NCBI RefSeq assembly: GCF_013240295.1
Contig: NZ_JABETK010000001.1
Coordinates: 1,240,001 to 1,304,000 of the forward strand
Reading direction: 5' to 3'
Origin: Neoaquamicrobium sediminum
Lineage (GTDB): Bacteria > Pseudomonadota > Alphaproteobacteria > Rhizobiales > Rhizobiaceae
Length of the DNA: 64,000 nt
This document shows, piece after piece, positions 1-7,488 of the stretch. The translations under genes and the position numbers were made by a program. The notes beneath the pieces are model-generated. The model was not told the DNA's origin. It searched no databases and worked only from the letters and a program-made list of their open reading frames with translations. Position 1 is the first letter of the stretch. Every line of letters starts with the position of its first letter.

Positions 1-320
1 AGCGCATCGGTATACGCCTTCGGCGAAAGACCGGCCTTGGTGGCGTGGTCGGGCGAGGTGAAGACCTCGGAATAGATCGCGCCGTCGCGCGCCAGGCCGG
101 TCAGGTAGTGCTCGGTGAGCTTGGCGTAGTCCTCTTCCGTGCGGAACAGGTCGGCAGCGAAATCGTAGGCGGCGAGAAAGGACGTGAAGTCGTGCCAGAC
201 GAAAGATCCGTCACGGATGAAAGGCTCGACCGGCTTGTCGTATTTGCGTGCCTGTTCGATCACCAGGTCGGGCGCGGCGGCGCCTTCCACATGGCAGTGC
301 AGTTCGGCCTTCAGCGCCAT
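1..320 (-). CDS. add: adenosine deaminase, 5' part only (runs off window)
   Basis: Hydrolytic deamination of adenosine to inosine in cytosolic purine salvage. The start ATG is the complement of 318-320 and the gene leaves the window at base 1, so about the first 106 residues are visible. Translation begins [15 protein letters not shown], the N-terminal metal-binding HxH strand of the adenosine deaminase family, followed by family-like helices ([18 protein letters not shown] and [11 protein letters not shown]). It is divergent from ubiE. Salvage genes for nucleosides (deoA, punA, cdd and a nucleoside ABC importer) lie at 7.5-13.7 kb, which fits the role. The C-terminal metal ligands cannot be checked here. 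Confidence 0.88.
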   Translation of the reverse strand, partial: MALKAELHCHVEGAAAPDLVIEQARKYDKPVEPFIRDGSFVWHDFTSFLAAYDFAADLFRTEEDYAKLTEHYLTGLARDGAIYSEVFTSPDHATKAGLSPKAYTDA

Positions 321-432
321 CGCTTTCTCCTCGTCTCGCCGCTGCGAGGCGCGGCCGTTCATCGCGGCTTCGACAATAGCGCCCCGTTCCGCGATCGGCT
401 ATGGTCCGGCCAAAATTCGAACAGGTGAGCAT

Positions 433-1208
433 ATGTCGGAACAGCGCACGACCGCCACGGGCGGCATGGAGACGGCCTACGGCTTTCGCGAGGTCGGCGC
501 TGGCGAGAAGCAGGAGCTCGTCAACGACGTGTTCCACAAGGTTGCCAACCGCTACGACCTGATGAACGACCTGATGTCGGGCGGTCTGCACCGTCTCTGG
601 AAGGATGCGATGGTGGCCTGGCTGAACCCACCAAGGCGGCCCGGCTGGCGTGTGCTGGACGTTGCAGGCGGCACCGGCGACATCGCTTTCCGCATCATCG
701 AGGCTTCACAGCGCAATGCTCACGCCACGGTGCTGGACATCAACGGGTCGATGCTGGCAGTTGGCCGCGACCGGGCAGAGCAGCGCGGCATCGCCCAGCA
801 TATCGATTTCGTCGAGGCGAATGCCGAGGAATTGCCCTTCGACGACCGGACTTTCGACGCCTATACGATCGCGTTTGGCATCCGCAACGTGCCGCGCATC
901 GATGTTGCGCTTGCCGAAGCGTTTCGCGTTCTGAAGCCGGGGGGCGTCTTCTCTGTCTCGAATTCTCCGAGGTGCAGATGCCGCTTCTGGACAAGGCCTA
1001 TGAGGCATGGTCCTTCAACGCCATTCCGCGCATCGGCGAAATGGTGGCCGGCGAGGGCGAACCCTATCGCTATCTGGTCGAATCGATCGCCAAGTTCCCC
1101 AACCAGGAGAATTTCGCGGCGATGATCCGGAAAGCAGGCTTCGACCGCGTGACCTGGCGCGATTATTCGGGCGGCATTGCGGCGCTTCATTCGGGCTGGA
1201 AGCTTTGA
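433..1208 (+). CDS. ubiE: UbiE ubiquinone/menaquinone C-methyltransferase (frameshifted as given)
   Basis: SAM-dependent C-methylation of the quinone ring in ubiquinone (and menaquinone) synthesis. The start ATG at 433 follows an AGGTGA ribosome site. The protein shows the family N-terminus ([19 protein letters not shown]), the SAM loop [12 protein letters not shown] and FGIRNV. Near 950 the reading frame breaks after GGVF; the remainder ([21 protein letters not shown] to HSGWKL) continues in another frame to the TGA at 1206-1208. Restoring one C between TTC and TCT gives the expected FLCLEFSE. The gene is needed for respiration, so a sequencing error is more likely than a real null. ubiB follows 13 bases downstream. 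Confidence 0.93.
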
Positions 1209-1221
1209 AGCAGGCGGCCGT

Positions 1222-2794
1222 ATGAGCACTTTGGGCGCCTATTTCCGGCTCGTTCGCGCCGGCTGGATTCTCGCGCGCGAAGGCGTGTTCGCAGCCCTGC
1301 CAGGCGACCAGCTCACCGGCGCGCCCCGAATGGCATGGCGCACGGCGAAACTGCTTGCGCGGCGCAAGGTGAAGAACCGCGAGCGCAGCCAGAGGATGTC
1401 GCTTGCCGTCGATCGGCTGGGCCCCTCCTACGTGAAGCTCGGCCAGTTCCTGGCGACGCGCCCGGACGTCGTCGGTGCCGATGTGGCGACGGACCTTGCC
1501 AATCTCCAGGACCGGATGAAGACCTTCCCGACCGCGGAAGCTGTCGCCGAGATCGAGGAATCGCTGGGCCGGCCGATCACTGAACTCTACCGTCACTTCG
1601 ACGCGCCAATCGCCGCCGCATCGATCGCGCAGGTGCATCCGGCAGCCGTTCTGCGGGATGGCAGCGAGACGAAAGTCGCGGTGAAGGTGATCCGGCCGGG
1701 GTGCGCCGGCGCTTCTTCAACGACCTGGAGAGCTATTTCATCGCCGCGCGGATGCAGGAGCGCTTCATGCCTTCCTCGCGCAGGCTGAAGCCCGTCGAGG
1801 TGACGCAGACGCTTGCGCAGACGACCAAGATCGAAATGGATCTGCGGCTCGAAGCGGCCGCATTGTCCGAGCTGGGCGAGAACACGCGCGACGACCCGGG
1901 CTTCCGCGTGCCTTGGGTGGACTGGGAGCGCACCGGGCGCGATGTCGTCACCATGGAGTGGATCGACGGCGTCAAGATGAACGACATCGATGGCCTGCGC
2001 GCCGCGGGCACACCCTCAAGGCGCTGGCGGCATCGCTGATCCAGTCGTTCCTGCGCCACACGCTTCGCGACGGGTTCTTCCATGCCGACATGCACCCCGG
2101 CAACCTGTTCGTGGAAGCGGACGGGACCATCGTCGCCGTCGACCTCGGCATTGCCGGGCGGCTCGGAAAGAAGGAACGTCGGTTCCTCGCCGAAATCCTC
2201 TACGGCTTCATCACGCGCGATTATCTGCGCGTCGCCGAGGTGCATTTCGAGGCCGGCTACGTGCCGCGCACCCACGACGTGCACGCCTTCGCGCAGGCGA
2301 TCCGCGCCATCGGCGAACCGATCCACGGGCAGCCGGCCGAAACCATCTCCATGGCGCGGCTGCTGACCCTGCTGTTCGAGGTGACCGAGCTATTCGACAT
2401 GCAGACCCGGACCGAGCTGGTACTGCTGCAGAAGACCATGGTGGTGGTGGAGGGCGTGGCGCGCACGCTCGACCCCGCCTTCAACATGTGGAAGACGTCG
2501 GAGCCGGTGGTGGGCGACTGGATCCGGGCCAATCTCGGGCCGCGCGGCATGCTCGAAGACGCCCGCGACGGCGTCGGCGCGCTGGTTTCGCTGGCCCGCC
2601 AGGCACCCGACCTTGCTGCGCGCACCGAGCGGTTGTCGCGCGAGATCGACGCGATGGCCGAAAACGGACTTCGTTTCGACGACGAAACGGCCGACAAGAT
2701 CGGACGCGCCGAGGCTCGGCGGACGCGATCCGGGCGGATAGCACTATGGATCATCGCGGCGACGTTGATCTGGATCGCGGTGCAGCTCGGGTAG
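1222..2794 (+). CDS. ubiB: UbiB-family ABC1 atypical kinase, ubiquinone biosynthesis (two frame breaks as given)
   Basis: Membrane-associated ATPase/kinase-like protein required for ubiquinone synthesis. The start ATG at 1222 begins MSTLGAYFRLVRAG. The family signature (A)SIAQVH, the VAVKVIRPG lysine strand, HADMHPGN and VDLGIAG are all present, followed by a C-terminal hydrophobic helix (IALWIIAATLIWIAVQLG). Two frame breaks split it: at the G run 1698-1701 and at the G run 2006-2008. Adding one G at each restores a continuous protein of about 524 residues, the normal family length. ubiE-ubiB adjacency is standard in alphaproteobacteria. Both breaks are homopolymer deletions and are probably errors. 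Confidence 0.92.
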
Positions 2795-2800
2795 GGCAAT

Positions 2801-2838
2801 TTGACTGCAATGCTAGCAATGCTTACATTGATAGCATT
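2801..2838 (+). promoter_or_regulatory. promoter with built-in operator for the toxin-antitoxin pair
   Basis: TTGACT (2801-2806), a 17-base spacer and TACATT (2824-2829) form a near-consensus sigma70 promoter. The spacer holds two copies of GCAATGCT (2807-2814 and 2816-2823), and AATGCT (2818-2823) is inverted as AGCATT (2833-2838) across nine bases. Repeats lying inside and just after the promoter are what an autoregulating RHH antitoxin needs. Binding by the downstream antitoxin is inferred. Confidence 0.7.
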
Positions 2839-2870
2839 CTCGAATGACAATTTCGGCAAGGGGTCAGTCA

Positions 2871-3113
2871 GTGAGCACTTTGACGATCCGTAATCTCGAT
2901 CCAAATGTGAAGTACCAGTTGCGCAAGCTCGCCGCGGAGCATGGAGTGTCCATGGAACAGGAGGCGAGGGATGCCTTGGCACGCGGCGTTGCAGTCGAGC
3001 AGCCTCGCCGCAAGCCGTCGATAGAAGCGCTAACCCAACTTGGGAGGAAGCCGGATAAGCCGTTCGACTTGAAGAAGGTGAGCGACGAGATGTGGGATGA
3101 AGGGCTGCGTTGA
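2871..3113 (+). CDS. FitA/VapB-like ribbon-helix-helix antitoxin
   Basis: Antitoxin of a type II module that should neutralise the downstream PIN-domain RNase and repress the operon. GTG at 2871 is preferred as start: AAGGGG lies seven bases upstream and it gives the usual family N-terminus MSTLTIRNLD; an upstream ATG at 2844 lacks a ribosome site and sits almost at the predicted transcript start. The protein is about 80 residues: an N-terminal RHH (TLTIRNLDPNVKYQLRKLA, then EHGVSMEQEARDAL) and a charged C-terminal tail that would wrap the toxin. Its stop overlaps the toxin start by four bases. Confidence 0.86.
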   Translation: MSTLTIRNLDPNVKYQLRKLAAEHGVSMEQEARDALARGVAVEQPRRKPSIEALTQLGRKPDKPFDLKKVSDEMWDEGLR

Positions 3114-3520
3114 TTCTCCTCGTTGTGGATACGTCAGCCATCATCGCAGTTCTCAACGACGAGCCCGATTCACCCGTCTTCAAGCAGGCTTTTCATGAGG
3201 CCGACCAGGCACTGATCAGTTCGGCGACGCTGTTCGAGGCGACCTGCGTCGCGACGGCGGAAAGATTCAGCGATCGCAGCGAACGGCTAGACCTTCTCAT
3301 CGACCTGCTCGCGCTGACCATCATACCGTTCGACAAAGATCAGCTTGCCGCTGCCCGACTGGGCTATGCCCGCTACGGCAGAGGATCGAAACACCGTGCC
3401 AACCTCAACATGGGCGATTGTTTCGCTTACGCCCTGGCCAAGACACGCGGCCTTCCACTGCTGTTCAAAGGCGACGATTTCGTCCATACCGACGTCGAGC
3501 CGGCACTGAAGCCGGCGTGA
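3110..3520 (+). CDS. VapC/FitB-like PIN-domain toxin ribonuclease
   Basis: Predicted Mg-dependent RNase toxin. Acidic PIN residues are visible: VVDTSAIIAVL near the N-terminus, FEATCV (Glu), and the C-terminal NMGDCFAYALA (Asp) with LLFKGDDF. The TTG at 3110 overlaps the antitoxin stop; a GTG at 3125 would give the short start MDTSA typical of the family and is a real alternative. Length (about 131-136 residues) is normal for the family. The pair separates ubiB from coaBC, which suggests a mobile module inserted into a housekeeping block. Confidence 0.88.
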   Translation: MILLVVDTSAIIAVLNDEPDSPVFKQAFHEADQALISSATLFEATCVATAERFSDRSERLDLLIDLLALTIIPFDKDQLAAARLGYARYGRGSKHRANLNMGDCFAYALAKTRGLPLLFKGDDFVHTDVEPALKPA

Positions 3521-3538
3521 CGTGATCGCGGGCGACGC

Positions 3539-4765
3539 ATGATCCTTTCCGGCAAACGCATCCTGCTCATCATCGGCGGCGGCATCGCGGCCTACAAATG
3601 CCTCGACCTGATACGGCGCCTGCGCGAGCGCGGTGCTTCGGTGCGCTGCGTGATGACGGCTGCGGCCCAGGAATTCGTGACGCCACTGGCCGTCGGCGCG
3701 CTCTCGGCCGATCATGTGTTCAGCGACCTTTTCGACCGGCAGGACGAGCACGATGTCGGCCATATCCGCCTGTCGCGGGAGGCCGACCTTGTAGTCGTGG
3801 CGCCTGCCACCGCCGACCTGATGGCGAAGATGGCGAACGGGCTCGCCAACGACCTCGCATCGACCACGCTGATGGCCACCGACAAGAAGGTGCTGATCGC
3901 GCCGGCCATGAACCCGCGCATGTGGAGCCATCCGGCCACGCGCCGCAATCGCGCGACATTGGAGCAGGACGGCGTCGCCTTCGTCGGACCGGGGCGCGGC
4001 GAGATGGCCGAGAGCGGCGAGGCCGGTGACGGCCGCATGGCCGAACCGCTGGAGATCGTCGCCGCGATCGAGGCTCTGCTGGACGAGGCACCAAAACCGC
4101 TTGCCGGCCGCAAGATCGTGGTGACATCGGGACCGACGCACGAGCCGATCGACCCGGTGCGCTACATCGCCAACCGTTCTTCGGGCAAGCAGGGCCATGC
4201 GATCGCCGGCGCGCTAGCGCGGCTCGGCGCGGAGGTGCATCTCGTATCGGGTCCGGTGACGCTCGCCGACCCGGCCGGCGTCAATGTCATCCACGTCGAA
4301 TCTGCCCGGCAGATGAAGGCCGCCGTGGAAGCGACGCTGCCTGCCGACGCCGGCGTTTTCGTTGCAGCGGTCGCCGACTGGCGCACCGAGGGCGAGGCGG
4401 GCGAGAAGATCAAGAAGGAACCGGGCAAAGGGCCGCCGGCGCTGCAGATGGTCGAGAACCCCGACATCCTGGCCACCATCGGGCACCACGCCAACCGGCC
4501 GAAACTGGTGGTTGGCTTTGCGGCAGAGACGCAGAACGTGCTCGAAAACGCCCGCGCGAAGTTGAAGAGGAAGGGCGCCGACCTGATCGTCGCCAACGAC
4601 GTTTCCCATGACAGCGGCGTTAACGCGTCGGGCGTGATGGGCGGCGACCGTAATCTCGTCCGCATCGTCTCCGCCGACGGCGCCGAGGAGTGGCCGGAAA
4701 TGAGCAAGAACGACGTGGCGACAAGGCTTGCCGCATTGATTGCCGAAAAGCTCGGCGGACAATGA
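3539..4765 (+). CDS. coaBC: bifunctional phosphopantothenoylcysteine decarboxylase / phosphopantothenate-cysteine ligase
   Basis: Catalyses two steps of coenzyme A synthesis. The N-terminal flavoprotein (CoaC) half has GGGIAAYK near residue 14 and the substrate-clamp motif PAMNPRMW near residue 121. The C-terminal CoaB half begins at about residue 190 with VVTSGPTHEPIDPVRYI and NRSSGKQG, and continues through FVAAVADW and VGFAAET. The 408-residue length is typical of the fused bacterial enzyme. It starts 18 bases after the toxin gene and overlaps the GNAT gene by four bases (ATGA), so these two are translationally coupled. Confidence 0.96.
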   Translation: MILSGKRILLIIGGGIAAYKCLDLIRRLRERGASVRCVMTAAAQEFVTPLAVGALSADHVFSDLFDRQDEHDVGHIRLSREADLVVVAPATADLMAKMANGLANDLASTTLMATDKKVLIAPAMNPRMWSHPATRRNRATLEQDGVAFVGPGRGEMAESGEAGDGRMAEPLEIVAAIEALLDEAPKPLAGRKIVVTSGPTHEPIDPVRYIANRSSGKQGHAIAGALARLGAEVHLVSGPVTLADPAGVNVIHVESARQMKAAVEATLPADAGVFVAAVADWRTEGEAGEKIKKEPGKGPPALQMVENPDILATIGHHANRPKLVVGFAAETQNVLENARAKLKRKGADLIVANDVSHDSGVNASGVMGGDRNLVRIVSADGAEEWPEMSKNDVATRLAALIAEKLGGQ

Positions 4766-5292
4766 GCACCGTTCCCGTTCTTCACACCGAGCGCCTCATC
4801 CTGAGGGAGCATCGCCCGGAAGACCTCGACGCCTATCTCGACCTCTGGACCCAGGATGACGTCGTGCGGTTCATCAGCGGTCGTCCGCTCACCAGGTCGG
4901 AATGCTGGGGTCGCATCCTGCGTTCACGGGGCCTGTGGGCCGTGCTGCGCGCCGGGTTCTGGACACTGACGGATCGAGAATCCGGCAAGCTTGTCGGGGA
5001 GGCCGGGCTGATGGACATCAAGCGCGCGATCGAACCCACGCTGGACGGCACGCTGGAGGCTGGCTGGGTCCTGCACCCTTCCGTCCAGGGAAAGGGTCTT
5101 GCGCGGGAAGCCATGACCGCCATCCTCGGCTGGGCCGATCAGAACCATCGCGGCGTTCCCCTGAGCTGCATCATCAGCGAGGGCAACACGCCTTCCGTGC
5201 AGCTCGCTGGTCGCCTCGGGTTTAAGGAAACGGCACGCGGCAGCCTGGAAGACGGAACCGTCATCCATTTCCGGCGTGCGACGGGCGCATAG
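4762..5292 (+). CDS. GNAT-family N-acetyltransferase
   Basis: Acetyl-CoA dependent acetyltransferase of the RimJ/RimL type; the substrate cannot be read from sequence. The start is set by the ATGA overlap with coaBC and gives MSTVPVLHTERLILREHRPEDL, the classic RimJ-like N-terminus. The acetyl-CoA loop appears as VLHPSVQGKGLAREAM (Q/RxxGxA pattern), and the C-terminal strand is SVQLAGRLGFKE. The protein is 176 residues. Co-transcription with coaBC is likely but does not imply a CoA-pathway function. Confidence 0.88.
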   Translation: MSTVPVLHTERLILREHRPEDLDAYLDLWTQDDVVRFISGRPLTRSECWGRILRSRGLWAVLRAGFWTLTDRESGKLVGEAGLMDIKRAIEPTLDGTLEAGWVLHPSVQGKGLAREAMTAILGWADQNHRGVPLSCIISEGNTPSVQLAGRLGFKETARGSLEDGTVIHFRRATGA

Positions 5293-5296
5293 GCGG

Positions 5297-5686
5297 TCAG
5301 CCCTCGACCAGCAGGATCAGGTTTCCGCAGCCATCTTCGAAGGTCGCCATCAATGGCATGTCCGGCCCCGGTGCGCGCGGCTCACCGCGGAAAACGACGC
5401 CGAGCCCCGTCAACCGCTCGTACTCCGCCTGCACGTCATCGCAGCCGAGCTGGGTGAAAGGGATGTCGCGCTCGTAGAGCGCCTTCTGGTAATCCCGGGC
5501 GAAATCCATGCCCGCCGGCTCCAGCAGCAGTTCCACACCGGAACCGTCGGCGGCCTCAACGGTGAGCCAGCGCGCCGCTCCGGCCGGAACGTCGTGCTTC
5601 TTCACAAAGCCCAGCCGTCCGACATAGAAATCCTCGGCCTTCTGCTGGTCTAGCACCGTCACCGAGGACAGATTGCATCGTATCAT
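5297..5686 (-). CDS. VOC-family (glyoxalase-like) protein
   Basis: Small vicinal-oxygen-chelate protein, distal gene of the ArsR-led operon. Start chosen at MIRCNLSSVTVLDQQ (complement of 5684-5686) because residues upstream of it are not family-like. Two beta-alpha-beta units are visible: VLDQQKAEDFYVGRLGF and the C-terminal GPDMPLMATFEDGCGNLILLVEG ending in the usual metal-ligand strand. Length is 129 residues. VOC proteins may be enzymes, resistance proteins or binders; the specific activity is unknown. It follows the second VOC gene by 19 bases. Confidence 0.85.
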   Translation of the reverse strand: MIRCNLSSVTVLDQQKAEDFYVGRLGFVKKHDVPAGAARWLTVEAADGSGVELLLEPAGMDFARDYQKALYERDIPFTQLGCDDVQAEYERLTGLGVVFRGEPRAPGPDMPLMATFEDGCGNLILLVEG

Positions 5687-5705
5687 CGGGTTTGCCCTTT
5701 CGTAT

Positions 5706-6068
5706 TCACCAGGCTCCGGTCCTTTCGTCGACGAGGTGAATGATCGACGAAGGGCTGGATACCCAGAAGCCCTTGAAATCGGAGCCCAGCGGCTCGATTT
5801 CATCGCGACGGGCGACGCCGGCCTTCGCCAGATGGTCGGCGGCGGCGTCCTTGTCGTCCATGACGATTTCCAGCCAGATTTCGGCCTGGCTCATGCCCGG
5901 CGCCTGGTCGATCCAGAGCTGGTTAGCCCCGAAGTGAAAGCCGACAGCAGGCTCGTGGCCCTCGATCTGGGCAAGGCCGATGACATCGCGATAGAAGCGC
6001 ACCGTTTCTTCATACTGGTGGGGCGGCACCTTCATGGCGATGTTGCGGCCGCCTGCAAAGTCGGTCAT
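5706..6068 (-). CDS. VOC-family protein
   Basis: 120-residue vicinal-oxygen-chelate protein. The pattern KVPPHQYEETVRFYRDVIGL followed by AVGFHFGANQLWID and the final strand GFWVSSPSSIIHLVDE matches the glyoxalase/bleomycin-resistance fold. It overlaps the upstream SRPBCC gene by four bases (TCAT on the plus strand), so translation is coupled. Its substrate is unknown. With the neighbouring SRPBCC and VOC genes it forms an ArsR-controlled set commonly seen as small detoxification or stress operons. Confidence 0.85.
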   Translation of the reverse strand: MTDFAGGRNIAMKVPPHQYEETVRFYRDVIGLAQIEGHEPAVGFHFGANQLWIDQAPGMSQAEIWLEIVMDDKDAAADHLAKAGVARRDEIEPLGSDFKGFWVSSPSSIIHLVDERTGAW

Positions 6069-6634
6069 CTGCTGTTCTCTCCGTCGATTTTGTTGAATCT
6101 GTCCCGATAGATTTCTTCGAGCCGCGCGTGAGTGCTCCAGAAGCCGCGCGGCGTGTCGCCTGCCAGCCGGTCGGCAAGGATGCCCAGATGCGCATCCCAG
6201 CCGCTGGCGACGCTGACCATTGTCTCCGGGTCGCCCAACCTGCGGTGAGTCACGACAAGCAGCACATCACGCCCTTCGGGAAAGAGCTCGAAGGTAACCT
6301 CGCTCGCACCGCTGTCGCCGGGCCATGTGTAGGCGAGGGTGCGCGGCGGATCCCATTGCGTGACCTCGCCGTGCATGGCGGGGCTGTCCTCAAAGTCGCG
6401 GTATCTTTCCGGGGTTGCCTCGTCGGACAGTTCCCGATGACGGAACAGGTGCTCGACCTGCCCGCCGGGGTGGGGCTCCATGATACCGGCAGCCAGCCAG
6501 AGCCGCCGCTTGGCGGGATCGGTGAGATAGTCCCATATGCGCTCGACCGGCCCAGGCAGCAGCTTTTCTATCCGCACCGTCGCGGGCTCGGAAACGATGC
6601 CCTGCCCGTCCTGTGTCGGATCGACCCTGAACAT
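6065..6634 (-). CDS. SRPBCC-family (AHSA1-like) protein
   Basis: START/Bet v1-like protein of 189 residues with the AHSA1 pattern: RIEKLLPGPVERIWDYLTDP at the N-terminus, WDPPRTLAYTW in the middle, and ASGWDAHLGILADRL at the C-terminus. The fold forms a hydrophobic pocket; the ligand is unknown. It lies three bases downstream of the other SRPBCC gene and overlaps the following VOC gene by four bases. ArsR-SRPBCC pairs are a common arrangement, with the regulator thought to respond to a ligand or stress handled by the operon. Confidence 0.87.
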   Translation of the reverse strand: MFRVDPTQDGQGIVSEPATVRIEKLLPGPVERIWDYLTDPAKRRLWLAAGIMEPHPGGQVEHLFRHRELSDEATPERYRDFEDSPAMHGEVTQWDPPRTLAYTWPGDSGASEVTFELFPEGRDVLLVVTHRRLGDPETMVSVASGWDAHLGILADRLAGDTPRGFWSTHARLEEIYRDRFNKIDGENSR

Positions 6635-6637
6635 GGC

Positions 6638-7081
6638 TCAGGCCTCCAGTTGAGCCGCGAGGGCGTCGAGCATCATGGTCCAGCCCTTGCGGGTCTGCTC
6701 GCCCCACTCGGCAAAGACATCCGGCGCCATCTCGCTCGTCAGGGTCAGTTCGCATCCCTTGTCGAGACGCGCGATTTCGATCGTCACGCGGTCGTATTCC
6801 GGGCTGAACGCCAGCACCGCGAAGGTGAAGACCAGCCGTCGCGGCCGGTCGATCTCCAGATAATCGCCGGTATGTTCGATGTCGCCATCCTTGCGGTGGC
6901 TGACAAAGGCAAAGCTGCCGCCGACCCGTGCATCCACACGGCCAGTGACGGCCTCACCTTCCTCGCTGCGGAACAACCATTTGCCGGCTGTCTCCGGATC
7001 GAGCCAGGCGTCGAAGACCCGCTCCGGCGATGCGTCGAACCGGCGCTTGACCTGCAAGATGACGGGCTGACTGGCGGTCAT
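6638..7081 (-). CDS. SRPBCC domain-containing protein
   Basis: Second START-like protein, 147 residues, beginning MTASQPVILQVKRRF. Family features are ASPERVFDAWLDPETAGKWLF, VGGSFAFVSHRKDG and the C-terminal GWTMMLDALAAQL. The start ATG overlaps the stop of the ArsR gene by four bases (TCAT at 7078-7081), so it is the first enzyme-like product after the regulator. Upstream in-frame sequence belongs to an antisense reading of arsR and was excluded. Biochemical function is unknown. Confidence 0.88.
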   Translation of the reverse strand: MTASQPVILQVKRRFDASPERVFDAWLDPETAGKWLFRSEEGEAVTGRVDARVGGSFAFVSHRKDGDIEHTGDYLEIDRPRRLVFTFAVLAFSPEYDRVTIEIARLDKGCELTLTSEMAPDVFAEWGEQTRKGWTMMLDALAAQLEA

Positions 7082-7428
7082 TTCGAATTCTCCATCTCTT
7101 CGTCCTCGGCGCGCAGCAGCGCATCCAGCGCATCGAGACGGCCGGTCCAGAAGCGCTCGTAGTAGCGAAGCCAGGCCTGCGCCTCGGCGAGCCGCGCGGC
7201 GTCGAGCCTGCACAGATGCGTGCGGCCTCGTATCTCGCGGCGCACGAGGCCTGCGCCTTCCAGCACCTTCACGTGCTTGGAGGCGCCCGCGAGGCTCATA
7301 GAGAATGGCGCGGCCAGCTCGCCGATGCTTCTCTCGCCCGTCGAGAGCGTGTGCAGCATCGCCCTGCGCGTCGCATCGGACAGCGCGTGGAAGACGGCAT
7401 CGAGTTGGGCGGCTTCATTTTCAACCAT
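7078..7428 (-). CDS. ArsR-family winged-helix repressor
   Basis: 116-residue DNA-binding regulator of the SRPBCC/VOC operon. The N-terminus MVENEAAQLDAVFHALSDAT, the helix-turn-helix SIGELAAPFSMSLAGASKHV and the wing LVRREIRGRTHLCRL are typical of the ArsR subgroup paired with SRPBCC proteins. There is no CxC arsenic site, so metal sensing is unlikely. Two palindromes overlap its own promoter and start codon, suggesting autorepression. The predicted transcript begins at or next to the ATG, so this gene may be translated from a leaderless message. Confidence 0.93.
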   Translation of the reverse strand: MVENEAAQLDAVFHALSDATRRAMLHTLSTGERSIGELAAPFSMSLAGASKHVKVLEGAGLVRREIRGRTHLCRLDAARLAEAQAWLRYYERFWTGRLDALDALLRAEDEEMENSK

Positions 7429-7473
7429 ATGGTTTAATTAGAGCTCGCCCGACTGAATGTCAACCGATCGGTT
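7423..7473 (-). promoter_or_regulatory. ArsR promoter with two matching palindromic operators
   Basis: On the minus strand TTGACA (complement of 7458-7463), a 17-base spacer and TAATTA (7435-7440) form a strong sigma70 promoter. Palindrome AACCGATCGGTT (7462-7473) overlaps the -35 box and AACCATATGGTT (7423-7434) overlaps the start codon; each is preceded by ATTA on the minus strand. Centres are 39 bp apart. They are the likely binding sites of the ArsR protein. Confidence 0.75.
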
Positions 7474-7488
7474 TAATGTTTTTCTTAC

